NCBI GenBank assembly: GCA_002345575.1
Contig: DDVX01000022.1
Coordinates: 1 to 23,815 of the forward strand
DNA length: 23,815 bases
Source of the DNA: Stutzerimonas stutzeri
Lineage (GTDB): Bacteria > Pseudomonadota > Gammaproteobacteria > Pseudomonadales > Pseudomonadaceae
Direction: 5' to 3'
Every line of letters starts with the position of its first letter. Within the stretch, counting starts at the first letter, position 1. The translations under genes were made by a program, and so were the position numbers. The notes under the pieces were generated by a model that had not been told where the DNA came from, made no database searches, and saw nothing but the letters and a program-made list of their open reading frames with translations. Positions 7,984 to 15,511 of this stretch are shown piece by piece.

Positions 7984-9887
7984 GCCGTTTCATCGACACC
8001 CTACTGGTGGCCAACCGCGGTGAGATCGCCTGCCGCGTGATGCGCACCGCCAAAAACATGGGCCTGAACACTGTGGCGGTACACAGCGCCATCGACCGCA
8101 ACGCCCGGCACGTTCGCGAGGCCGACAGATGTGTCGATCTGGGTGGCGCTAAGCCGACCGAAAGCTATCTGCTAATCGATAAAATCATTGCCGCCGCGCA
8201 GGCCAACGGCGCCCAGGCGATCCATCCCGGCTACGGCTTCCTGTCCGAGAACCCGGACTTCGCTCGGGCCGTGGAAAACGCCGGCCTGATCTTTATTGGC
8301 CCCCCCGCCTCTGCCATCGAGGCCATGGGCAGCAAGTCCGCCGCCAAGGCGCTGATGGAAAAGGCCGGCGTGCCACTGGTGCCCGGTTATCACGGCAACG
8401 ATCAAACACTGGACAGCTTCCGCACTGCCGCCGAGCGCATCGGCTATCCGCTGCTGCTCAAGGCGACTGCCGGTGGCGGCGGAAAAGGCATGAAGGTGGT
8501 CGAGCGCGAGGCCGATCTGGCCGACGCCCTGCAATCGGCGCAGCGTGAAGCGCAGTCGGCATTCGGCGACGCGCGCATGCTGGTGGAAAAATATCTGCTC
8601 AAGCCGCGCCATGTGGAAATCCAGATATTCGCCGATCAGCACGGCAACTGCCTCTACCTCAACGAGCGTGACTGCTCAATCCAGCGCCGCCACCAGAAAG
8701 TCGTCGAAGAAGCACCCGCCCCCGGCCTTTCTCCGGATCTTCGCTGCGCCATGGGCGAGACCGCGGTCAAGGCGGCGCAGGCCATCGGTTATGTCGGCGC
8801 CGGCACCGTGGAATTTCTGCTTGATGCCGACGGCGCGTTCTTCTTCATGGAGATGAACACTCGCCTGCAGGTAGAGCATCCAGTTACCGAAGCCATCACC
8901 GGGCTAGATCTGGTGGCCTGGCAGATCCGCGTCGCCCGTGGCGAGCCGTTGCCGATTACTCAGGCCCAGGTGCCGCTGAACGGTCACGCCATTGAGGTGC
9001 GGCTGTACGCCGAAGATCCTGACAGAGATTTTCTCCCTGCCACTGGCACCTTGGACCTATATCGTGAAGCGACCGAAGGAGCCGGTCGGCGCGTGGACAG
9101 CGGCGTGGCCGAAGGAGACTGCGTCTCGCCCTTCTACGACCCCATGCTCGGCAAGCTGATTGCGTGGGGCGAGAACCGTGAAGAAGCGCGCTTGCGTCTG
9201 CTGGGGATGCTTGATGAAACCTATATTGGCGGTGTGCGCAGTAACCTCGGATTCCTGCGCCGCGTGCTCGGCCATCCGGCATTTGCCGCAGCCGAACTGG
9301 ACACCGGTTTCATCCCACGTTACGCCGATGAGCTGCTACGCACAGCCGGCGAGTTGACGGACGAATTCTGGCAGTTGGCAGCAGAGCTGTTTGTCGAAAC
9401 CGAACCGGCCCGGCTACGCAGCGACGATGTGCATTCCCCCTGGGCGAAACGTGAGGGTTTGCGCTTGGGCATGCCGACGAATACCTATGTGCATTTGATG
9501 TGCAACGGTGCAAGCCGCCAGGTACGACTCAAGGCAGCTTCTACAGGGGGTTTGCGTCAGCCGAAGGCCATTCGCCAGGGCGACACTTTATATCTGCAGT
9601 GGAACGGCGAATTGCAGGCGGTTACCGCATTCGACCCCATTGCCGCCGCGCAAGCCGATCACTCGCACCAGGGCGGCCTGACCGCTCCCATGAACGGCAG
9701 CATCGTTCGCGTGCTGGTCGAGGCAGGCCAAAAGGTCGAAGCAGGCACTGCACTGATCGTACTGGAAGCCATGAAAATGGAACACAGCATCCGCAGCGCC
9801 CAGGCCGGCATTGTCACGCAGCTGTTCTGCAGTGAAGGCGAGATGGTCAGCGAAGGTGCGGTATTGCTGGAATTGGACGAAACGTAG
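7980..9887 (+). CDS. liuD: 3-Methylcrotonyl-CoA carboxylase, alpha (biotin-containing) subunit
   Basis: A 635-residue biotin carboxylase plus biotin-carrier protein, which charges its own biotin with CO2 using ATP and hands it to LiuB. The N-terminal carboxylase domain opens with LLVANRGEIACRV, has the ATP-grasp glycine loop AGGGGKGMK near residues 164-172 and EMNTRLQVEHPVTE near 291-304. The C-terminal biotinyl domain carries EAMKM with the biotinylated Lys at 599. The start at 7980 overlaps the liuC stop (ATGA); longer upstream frames are only shadows of liuC. The TAG stop lies inside the left end of a hairpin repeat (CGTAGGG from 9883), so the C-terminus may have been set by insertion of the repeat. 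Confidence 0.95.
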   Translation: MSRFIDTLLVANRGEIACRVMRTAKNMGLNTVAVHSAIDRNARHVREADRCVDLGGAKPTESYLLIDKIIAAAQANGAQAIHPGYGFLSENPDFARAVENAGLIFIGPPASAIEAMGSKSAAKALMEKAGVPLVPGYHGNDQTLDSFRTAAERIGYPLLLKATAGGGGKGMKVVEREADLADALQSAQREAQSAFGDARMLVEKYLLKPRHVEIQIFADQHGNCLYLNERDCSIQRRHQKVVEEAPAPGLSPDLRCAMGETAVKAAQAIGYVGAGTVEFLLDADGAFFFMEMNTRLQVEHPVTEAITGLDLVAWQIRVARGEPLPITQAQVPLNGHAIEVRLYAEDPDRDFLPATGTLDLYREATEGAGRRVDSGVAEGDCVSPFYDPMLGKLIAWGENREEARLRLLGMLDETYIGGVRSNLGFLRRVLGHPAFAAAELDTGFIPRYADELLRTAGELTDEFWQLAAELFVETEPARLRSDDVHSPWAKREGLRLGMPTNTYVHLMCNGASRQVRLKAASTGGLRQPKAIRQGDTLYLQWNGELQAVTAFDPIAAAQADHSHQGGLTAPMNGSIVRVLVEAGQKVEAGTALIVLEAMKMEHSIRSAQAGIVTQLFCSEGEMVSEGAVLLELDET

Positions 9888-9956
9888 GGTGGAAAACGCC
9901 GAAGGCTTTTCCACCAACCACACGGTGGACAAGGCTACGCCGTTGTCCACCTCACG
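9883..9956. repeat. Double-hairpin intergenic repeat, copy B (liuD-liuE)
   Basis: The left end CGTAGGGTGG is identical to copy A. Two hairpins follow: GGTGGAAAA with TTTTCCACC (9888-9914) and GGTGGACAAGGC with GCCGTTGTCCACC (about 9923-9951). The TAG of the left end is the liuD stop codon. Confidence 0.72.
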
Positions 9957-9983
9957 CCTGATAAACAATTACTTGGAGTCTGT

Positions 9984-10886
9984 ATGAGCCTGCCCAAACA
10001 CGTCCGCCTGGTCGAAGTCGGCCCGCGCGACGGCCTGCAGAACGAAAAACAACCAATCAGCACCGCTGACAAAGTGCGGCTGGTGAACGACCTGTCCGCT
10101 GCCGGAGTGCAGTACATCGAAGTCGGCAGTTTCGTTTCGCCCAAATGGGTACCGCAGATGGCTGGCTCCGCCGAGGTATTCGCCCAGATCGAACAAACAC
10201 CCGGAGTGACTTATGCGGCGCTGACACCCAACCTCAAGGGACTGGAAGCTGCCATCGCAGCCGGCGTCAGCGAAGTTGCGGTATTCGCTGCCGCCTCAGA
10301 AGCTTTTTCCCAGAAGAACATCAACTGCTCTATCGACGAGAGCCTGACGCGCTTCGCTCCCCTGATGGAGGCAGCACGCGCTAATGGCGTGCAGGTCCGC
10401 GGTTATGTTTCCTGCGTACTGGGTTGCCCCTATGAAGGCGAGGTCGAACCGACGGTAGTGGCCCATGTGGCGCGTGAGCTGTTCGACCTGGGCTGCTATG
10501 AGATCTCCTTGGGCGACACAATCGGCACTGGCACGCCCAACAAAACCCGTCAGCTGATCGAGGTGGTCAGCCATGGCGTACCGCGCGACAAGCTTGCCGG
10601 GCATTTTCACGACACCTACGGCCAGGCGCTGGCGAATATTTATGCGAGCCTGCTCGAAGGCCTTTGCGTTTTCGACAGCTCGGTTGCCGGACTCGGTGGC
10701 TGCCCCTACGCCAAGGGGGCAAGTGGCAATGTTGCCAGCGAGGATGTGCTCTACATGCTTGACGGCCTGGGCATCGACACTGGTATCGACCTGACTGCGC
10801 TGGTCGCCGCCGGGCAACGCATCAGTGATGTACTGGGACGACCCAACGCTTCACGGGTAGCGCGGGCGAGACAGAACGCCGTCTAG
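9984..10886 (+). CDS. liuE: Hydroxymethylglutaryl-CoA lyase
   Basis: A 300-residue HMG-CoA lyase (also called MvaB) that splits HMG-CoA into acetyl-CoA and acetoacetate, the final step of the leucine pathway. The N-terminal VEVGPRDGLQNE (about 11-22) is the metal and substrate loop of the family. HFHDTYGQALAN holds the metal-binding His pair. GLGGCPYAKGASGN contains the catalytic loop Cys240. The start is supported by a GGAG site 7 bases upstream. The TAG stop codon overlaps the first bases of the MITE-like element that follows. It is the last enzyme gene of the operon and is followed by the regulator liuR. Confidence 0.95.
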   Translation: MSLPKHVRLVEVGPRDGLQNEKQPISTADKVRLVNDLSAAGVQYIEVGSFVSPKWVPQMAGSAEVFAQIEQTPGVTYAALTPNLKGLEAAIAAGVSEVAVFAAASEAFSQKNINCSIDESLTRFAPLMEAARANGVQVRGYVSCVLGCPYEGEVEPTVVAHVARELFDLGCYEISLGDTIGTGTPNKTRQLIEVVSHGVPRDKLAGHFHDTYGQALANIYASLLEGLCVFDSSVAGLGGCPYAKGASGNVASEDVLYMLDGLGIDTGIDLTALVAAGQRISDVLGRPNASRVARARQNAV

Positions 10887-11145
10887 CAGGCTGTTGAAAA
10901 ACGTAGGCGAGGCAGGCAAAACGCAACGACCAGCGGGAGTAACAGCCGCAGGCTGGCCCCAAGGGCGAGCGTAGCGAGTCAAAACAGGCGAGGAACGGAC
11001 CGGCTCGCGTACGAATTTAGGTGTTCTAAGTGAGCACTCACTTCGTTCGCCCCTCGGGCCGCGCTGAAGCGCGTTAGCCGCAAGCGGCTTTCCGAACCTG
11101 TTTAAACGCAGTAGTGCCAACGCAGGTAGTTTCCAACGGCCTGCT
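10885..11145. repeat. MITE-like element between liuE and liuR
   Basis: The ends are imperfect inverted repeats: AGCAGGCTGTTGAAAA on the left and, reversed, AGCAGGCCGTTGGAAA on the right (14 of 16 matching). The 261-base interior has no protein-like frame but many small palindromes: AAGTGAG-CA-CTCACTT (11028-11043), GCGC-TGAA-GCGC, and AGCCGC-AA-GCGGCT. No clear target duplication was found. Part of the interior recurs at about 15237-15273. It has the look of a non-autonomous mobile element. Confidence 0.6.
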
Positions 11146-11175
11146 GAGGGCGTCCGGGCATAGAGGAAAGCATCA

Positions 11176-11568
11176 ATGACACAACAGACCTACAGCATCT
11201 CCGAGCTGGCCAGCGAACTGGACATCACCACCCGCGCCATTCGTTTTTATGAAGAACAGGGCATGCTCGCCCCCATGCGGCGCGGTCAGGAACGTATCTA
11301 CCACCCCAGAGACCGCGTTGCCCTGAAACTGATCCTGCGTGGCAAGCGCATAGGTTTTTCCCTGGCCGAATGCAAGACCCTGATCGAGCTCTACGACCCC
11401 AGGGCCGGCAACCGGAAACAGCTGCAGAGCCTGTTAGACATGATCGCCGAGCGCCGTCTGCAACTCGCTCAGCAGCTGCTGGATATTCGCCAGATACAGC
11501 TCGAACTCGACACGGCCGAGGAACGCTGTCTGAAGGCCCTGCAGGCAACAGCCGATCAGGCGGATTGA
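11176..11568 (+). CDS. liuR: MerR-family regulator of the liu operon
   Basis: A 130-residue MerR-type transcription factor. The N-terminal winged helix-turn-helix is clear: YSISELASELDITTRAIRFYEEQG (residues 6-29) followed by the wing and RIYHPRDRVALKLI. The C-terminal half is a long helix for dimerisation, rich in Leu, Gln and Arg. No metal-binding Cys cluster is present, so it is not a MerR/CueR metal sensor; LiuR regulators respond to pathway acyl-CoA metabolites in related bacteria. The start at 11176 has a strong GAGGAAA site. In P. aeruginosa liuR lies in front of liuA; here it comes after liuE, behind a MITE-like element, and may need its own promoter. It is convergent with uvrB, with only 12 bases between stop codons. 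Confidence 0.85.
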   Translation: MTQQTYSISELASELDITTRAIRFYEEQGMLAPMRRGQERIYHPRDRVALKLILRGKRIGFSLAECKTLIELYDPRAGNRKQLQSLLDMIAERRLQLAQQLLDIRQIQLELDTAEERCLKALQATADQAD

Positions 11569-11580
11569 CGAACAACAGCC

Positions 11581-13596
11581 CTAAACCTGTAACAGTCGCT
11601 CGCGCAGCTTGTGGATCTCGTCGCGTGTCTGCGCCGCCGCCTCGAACTCCAGGTCGCGCGCCTGAGTGAGCATCCGCTCTTCCAGTTGGCGGATACGTTT
11701 GGTGATCTCGCTGGGCGAACGCAGTTCGTTCTCGTACCGCGCAGCCTCCTCCGCGGCCTTCGCCTCACCGCGGCGCTTCTTGCTACGCGAACCTGGCACG
11801 GTGGCGCCTTCGAGGATGTCCTGCACATCCTTGAACACCCCTTTGGGCACGATGCCATGGGCTTCGTTGAAGGCGATCTGCTTGTTGCGCCGGCGCTCGG
11901 TTTCGTCCATGGCACGCTGCATCGAGCCGGTCACGTTATCGGCGTAGAGGATTGCCCGGCCGTTGAGGTTACGCGCCGCACGGCCAATGGTCTGGATCAG
12001 CGAACGTTCGGAACGCAGGAAACCTTCCTTGTCCGCATCAAGGATCGCAACCAGCGACACCTCCGGCATGTCCAGCCCTTCGCGTAGCAGGTTAATGCCG
12101 ACCAAAACGTCGAACACACCCAGGCGCAGGTCACGAATGATCTCGACCCGCTCCACCGTATCGATATCCGAGTGCAGGTAGCGCACTCGGGCACCGTGAT
12201 CACCGAGATAGTCAGTAAGGTCCTCGGCCATACGCTTGGTCAATGTGGTGACCAGCACACGCTCTTCCTTGGCCACGCACTTGGTGATTTCCGATAGCAA
12301 ATCATCGACCTGGGTCAGCGCTGGCCGAATCTCGATCTGCGGGTCGACCAGACCCGTAGGCCGCACCACTTGTTCAACGACACGTCCTGAGTGTTCGGCC
12401 TCATATGGGCCGGGCGTGGCGGAAACGAAGATGGTCTGCGGACTGATCGCTTCCCATTCGTCGAAGCGCATGGGCCGGTTGTCCAGCGCCGACGGCAGGC
12501 GGAAGCCATACTCAACCAGGGTTTCCTTACGCGAGCGGTCGCCTTTGTACATGGCGCCGACCTGCGGCACGCTGACGTGAGATTCGTCGATCACCAACAG
12601 CGCATCGGCCGGCAGGTAGTCATACAGCGTCGGCGGCGCTTCACCGCTGTCACGACCCGAGAGATAGCGCGAGTAGTTCTCGATACCGTTGCAGTAGCCC
12701 AGCTCCATGATCATTTCCAGATCGAAGCGGGTCCGCTGTTCCAGGCGCTGTGCTTCTACCAGCTTGTTCTGGCTGCGCAGGTAGTCCAGTCGATCCTTGA
12801 GTTCGACCTTTATCTTCTCCACCGCCTCCAGCAGCGTTTCGCGGGGGGTCACATAGTGGCTCTTGGGGTAGAAAGTGAAGCGCGGCAGTTTGCGGATGAC
12901 TTCCCCGGTCAGCGGATCAAATGCCGACAGGCTTTCCACCTCATCATCGAACAGTTCGATGCGCACCGCCTCCAGATCGGATTCAGCTGGGAAGATATCA
13001 ATCACGTCGCCACGCACACGAAAGGTGGCACGGGCGAAATCGATGTCATTGCGGGTGTACTGCAACCCGGTGAGGCGGCGCAGCAACTCGCGCTGATCAA
13101 GCCGGTCGCCGCGGTCGACGTGCAGCACCATTTTCAGATACGACTGCGGATCGCCCAGACCGTAGATACACGACACCGTGGTGACGATGATGGCGTCCTT
13201 ACGCTCTAGCAGCGCCTTGGTCGCAGACAGGCGCATCTGCTCGATGTGGTCGTTGATCGAAGCATCCTTCTCAATGAAGGTATCGGAGGACGGAACGTAG
13301 GCTTCCGGCTGGTAATAGTCGTAATAGGAAACGAAATACTCCACCGCATTGCGCGGAAAGAACGCCTTGAACTCACCGTAAAGCTGCGCCGCCAGCGTCT
13401 TGTTCGGCGCCAGCACCAGGGTCGGCCGCTGCACATGAGCAATGACATTGGCGATGCTGAAGGTCTTGCCGGAGCCCGTCACACCCAGCAGCGTCTGGTG
13501 CGACAACCCGGCCTCAATACCTTCGATCATCTGCCGAATGGCTTCGGGCTGATCACCGGCGGGCTGGAAGCGGGTGACCAATTCGAACTGCGACAT
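11581..13596 (-). CDS. uvrB: Excinuclease ABC subunit B
   Basis: A 671-residue DNA damage recognition helicase of nucleotide excision repair, acting with UvrA and UvrC. Walker A GVTGSGKT is near residues 39-46. The beta-hairpin region with YYDYYQPEAYVPSSDTF, which inserts between strands at lesions, follows. Helicase motif II reads VIDESHVS, and motif VI has QTIGRAARN. The C-terminal UVR motif (LEERMLTQARDLEFEAAAQTRDEI) contacts UvrC. The length is standard. The ATG at 13596 follows AGAGGT, and the protein begins MSQFELVTRFQPAGDQP as in other pseudomonads; an upstream in-frame extension to 13803 has no protein-like sequence. I found no clear LexA box upstream. It is adjacent to the aromatic aminotransferase, as in P. 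aeruginosa. Confidence 0.97.
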   Translation of the reverse strand: MSQFELVTRFQPAGDQPEAIRQMIEGIEAGLSHQTLLGVTGSGKTFSIANVIAHVQRPTLVLAPNKTLAAQLYGEFKAFFPRNAVEYFVSYYDYYQPEAYVPSSDTFIEKDASINDHIEQMRLSATKALLERKDAIIVTTVSCIYGLGDPQSYLKMVLHVDRGDRLDQRELLRRLTGLQYTRNDIDFARATFRVRGDVIDIFPAESDLEAVRIELFDDEVESLSAFDPLTGEVIRKLPRFTFYPKSHYVTPRETLLEAVEKIKVELKDRLDYLRSQNKLVEAQRLEQRTRFDLEMIMELGYCNGIENYSRYLSGRDSGEAPPTLYDYLPADALLVIDESHVSVPQVGAMYKGDRSRKETLVEYGFRLPSALDNRPMRFDEWEAISPQTIFVSATPGPYEAEHSGRVVEQVVRPTGLVDPQIEIRPALTQVDDLLSEITKCVAKEERVLVTTLTKRMAEDLTDYLGDHGARVRYLHSDIDTVERVEIIRDLRLGVFDVLVGINLLREGLDMPEVSLVAILDADKEGFLRSERSLIQTIGRAARNLNGRAILYADNVTGSMQRAMDETERRRNKQIAFNEAHGIVPKGVFKDVQDILEGATVPGSRSKKRRGEAKAAEEAARYENELRSPSEITKRIRQLEERMLTQARDLEFEAAAQTRDEIHKLRERLLQV

Positions 13597-13724
13597 AGAG
13601 ACCTCTTGGATGGCGGACCTGCTGAGCCGCCAATTGTGCCATTTCATGGGCCGCCCGGCAGTGAAGACAGCCGACCGTGCGTCAATATGAGCGGACCGAT
13701 TCAGTGAGAAAAACCTCCCTGCCA

Positions 13725-13754
13725 TTCGCAACGAAAGCCCAGGGTGGCTATAAT
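13725..13754 (+). promoter_or_regulatory. Sigma-70 promoter of the aminotransferase gene
   Basis: A perfect TATAAT at 13749-13754 is preceded by TTCGCA at 13725-13730 with an 18-bp spacer. It lies about 80 bases before the aminotransferase ATG. Confidence 0.6.
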
Positions 13755-13832
13755 CCTGCCCGTTTGCCCGTAGCCTGCGCGTGAAGCGAGGCTGCTGTAC
13801 CACTCACCTTCTTCTCTTCGAGCTTCCCCATC

Positions 13833-15029
13833 ATGAGTTTGTTCTCTGCTGTCGAAATGGCGCCGCGCGATCCGATTCTCGGCCTCAATGAAGCCTTCAA
13901 CGCCGACACGCGGCTGAACAAGGTCAATCTGGGGGTTGGGGTCTATTACAACGAAGAAGGTCGCATTCCCCTTCTGCGTGCGGTCGCCGCTGCGGAAATG
14001 GCGCGCCTGGAGCTGAACGCACCACGCGGCTACCTGCCCATCGAGGGGATCGCCAGCTATGACATGGCGGTCCAGGGACTGCTGTTCGGTACTGATTCGG
14101 CGCTGGTAGCTGACGGTCGCGTAGTAACCAGCCAGGCCTTGGGCGGCACTGGCGCGCTGAAAATCGGTGCCGATTTCCTCAAGCGCATCCTGCCGGACGC
14201 AGTGGTCGCCATCAGCAATCCGAGCTGGGAAAACCATCGCGCGCTGTTCGAGTCCGCCGGCTTCCCCGTGCAGAACTATAGCTACTACAACGCAACCAGC
14301 CACGACGTTGACCGCACGGCCATGCTCGAAGATCTGAACAATCTTCCGCCCCGCTCCATCGTGGTGCTGCACGCCTGCTGCCACAACCCCACCGGCGTCG
14401 ACCTGCTGCCCGAAGACTGGAAGCAGGTGCTAGAAGTCCTGCGTGCCAAGGATCACGTGCCCTTCATCGATATTGCCTACCAGGGCTTCGGTGACGGCAT
14501 CGACGAAGACGCTGCAGCGGTGCGCCTGTTCGCCGAGTCCGGCATGACCTTCTTCGTTTCCAGTTCGTTCTCCAAATCCTTCTCGCTGTACGGCGAGCGC
14601 GTCGGCGCGTTGTCGATGGTGACGCAGAACCGCGAAGAATCGACCCGCGTGCTGTCGCAGATCAAGCGCGTGATTCGCACCAACTACTCCAACCCGCCCA
14701 CTCATGGCGCGACCGTGGTATCTGCGATTCTCAACAACGCCGAACTGCGCGCCATGTGGGAAGCCGAGCTGGGTGAGATGCGCACCCGCATTCGCGAAAT
14801 GCGCCTGAGCATGGTCCGCCAGCTGGCCGAGAAAGGCGCCGCAAAAGACTTCAGCTTCGTCGCCAAGCAACGCGGCATGTTCTCCTACTCTGGTCTGACC
14901 GCTGCACAGGTCGAGCGCCTGCGCGTCGAGTTCGGCGTCTACGCCATCGGCACAGGACGGATCTGCGCAGCCGCCCTGAACCACAACAACCTGGACCACG
15001 TTACCGACGCAATCGTGCAGGTGCTCTGA
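13833..15029 (+). CDS. Aromatic amino acid / aspartate aminotransferase
   Basis: A 398-residue PLP-dependent class I aminotransferase of the TyrB/AspC/PhhC group, transferring amino groups from aromatic amino acids or aspartate to 2-oxoglutarate. The Schiff-base Lys is Lys248 in SSSFSKSFSLYGERVG. The PLP-contacting Asn185 lies in CCHNPTGVD, Asp213 and Tyr216 in FIDIAYQGFG, and the carboxylate-binding Arg in GTGRICAAAL near the C-terminus. The family's first residues MSLFSAVEMAPRDPI support the start at 13833. In P. aeruginosa the same gene lies next to uvrB and before tRNA-Asn, so the arrangement is ancestral. Substrate preference between aspartate and aromatic amino acids cannot be read from sequence with certainty. 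Confidence 0.93.
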   Translation: MSLFSAVEMAPRDPILGLNEAFNADTRLNKVNLGVGVYYNEEGRIPLLRAVAAAEMARLELNAPRGYLPIEGIASYDMAVQGLLFGTDSALVADGRVVTSQALGGTGALKIGADFLKRILPDAVVAISNPSWENHRALFESAGFPVQNYSYYNATSHDVDRTAMLEDLNNLPPRSIVVLHACCHNPTGVDLLPEDWKQVLEVLRAKDHVPFIDIAYQGFGDGIDEDAAAVRLFAESGMTFFVSSSFSKSFSLYGERVGALSMVTQNREESTRVLSQIKRVIRTNYSNPPTHGATVVSAILNNAELRAMWEAELGEMRTRIREMRLSMVRQLAEKGAAKDFSFVAKQRGMFSYSGLTAAQVERLRVEFGVYAIGTGRICAAALNHNNLDHVTDAIVQVL

Positions 15030-15042
15030 GCTCCAGCCAGGG

Positions 15043-15070
15043 TTGACTTCCCCTTAAGAAACAGTAGGAT
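15043..15070 (+). promoter_or_regulatory. Promoter of tRNA-Asn
   Basis: TTGACT (15043-15048) and TAGGAT (15065-15070) are spaced by 16 bp, with the tRNA starting 12 bases after the -10. It begins only 14 bases after the aminotransferase stop codon. Confidence 0.7.
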
Positions 15071-15082
15071 ACGCTCCGCAGT

Positions 15083-15158
15083 TCCGCGATAGCTCAGTCG
15101 GTAGAGCAAATGACTGTTAATCATTGGGTCCCTGGTTCGAGTCCAGGTCGCGGAGCCA
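15083..15158 (+). tRNA. tRNA-Asn (anticodon GTT)
   Basis: A full 76-base cloverleaf with encoded CCA. The acceptor stem is TCCGCGA / TCGCGGA with discriminator G. The D-arm has AGCTCAGTCGGTAGAGC. The anticodon stem AATGA / TCATT encloses the loop CTGTTAA, giving anticodon GTT. The T-arm is CCTGGTTCGAGTCCAGG. Its position after the aminotransferase matches P. aeruginosa. Confidence 0.97.
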
Positions 15159-15163
15159 AATTC

Positions 15164-15194
15164 AAAGCCTCAGATGAGAATCTGGGGCTTTTTT
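15164..15194 (+). terminator. Rho-independent terminator after tRNA-Asn
   Basis: The arms AAAGCCTCAGAT and ATCTGGGGCTTT form a 12-pair stem (one G-T pair) around a GAGA loop, followed by a T run. It starts 5 bases after the tRNA CCA end. Confidence 0.85.
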
Positions 15195-15511
15195 GTGGCT
15201 GCTGGACTCTCACCAGGGACTATATCCCAGGTTATTCGCTTCGCTCACCCCTTCGGGGCCGCGCTGAAGCGCACCCTGCTGCGCGTCAGGTAAAGCATGG
15301 CCGAATCTATAGCGCCCTCTTGCATCATGAACACGACGCTTCGGCTGCCCACCTTGCTGTTTGGGTGAATAGCTCGTTCACGCGGCTACGCGAAACCGAT
15401 CTGCATCACGGCCAAGGGCGGGTCACGCTTTATAAACCCGCCGGGTGACGACTCCCAGAGCAGAGTCTCGTGGATGTAACAGGCGACATCCACCTACGTT
15501 TTCCTTAGAAA
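15195..15511. other. Non-coding region between tRNA-Asn and the ABC operon
   Basis: About 320 bases without a convincing gene. At about 15237-15273 there is a GC-rich module (CTTCGCTCACCCC then GGCCGCGCTGAAGCGC) that matches the interior of the MITE-like element at 11039-11073. The right part is a double-hairpin repeat. The rest shows nothing I can name. Confidence 0.5.
15415..15499. repeat. Double-hairpin intergenic repeat, copy D
   Basis: Two hairpins, GGGCGGGT / ACCCGCC and GTGGATGT / ACATCCAC, are followed by CTACG, the reverse of the CGTAG that begins copies A and B. It lies 12 bases past the stop of the GldG-like gene and could also act as its transcription end. Confidence 0.55.

Noticed and set aside
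12391..13209. A 272-codon plus-strand frame inside uvrB
   Set aside because: Antisense to a complete UvrB; composition is that expected from third-position GC on the opposite strand.
13597..13803. Upstream extension of uvrB by 69 codons
   Set aside because: No ribosome site or similarity; the region contains the promoter of the opposite gene, and the family start fits 13596.
13600..13832. A LexA (SOS) box upstream of uvrB
   Set aside because: I looked for CTG-N10-CAG type sites and found none that match both arms.
15083..15511. Genomic island inserted at tRNA-Asn
   Set aside because: No repeat of the tRNA 3' end and no integrase gene appear in the window; the genes that follow are of normal composition.
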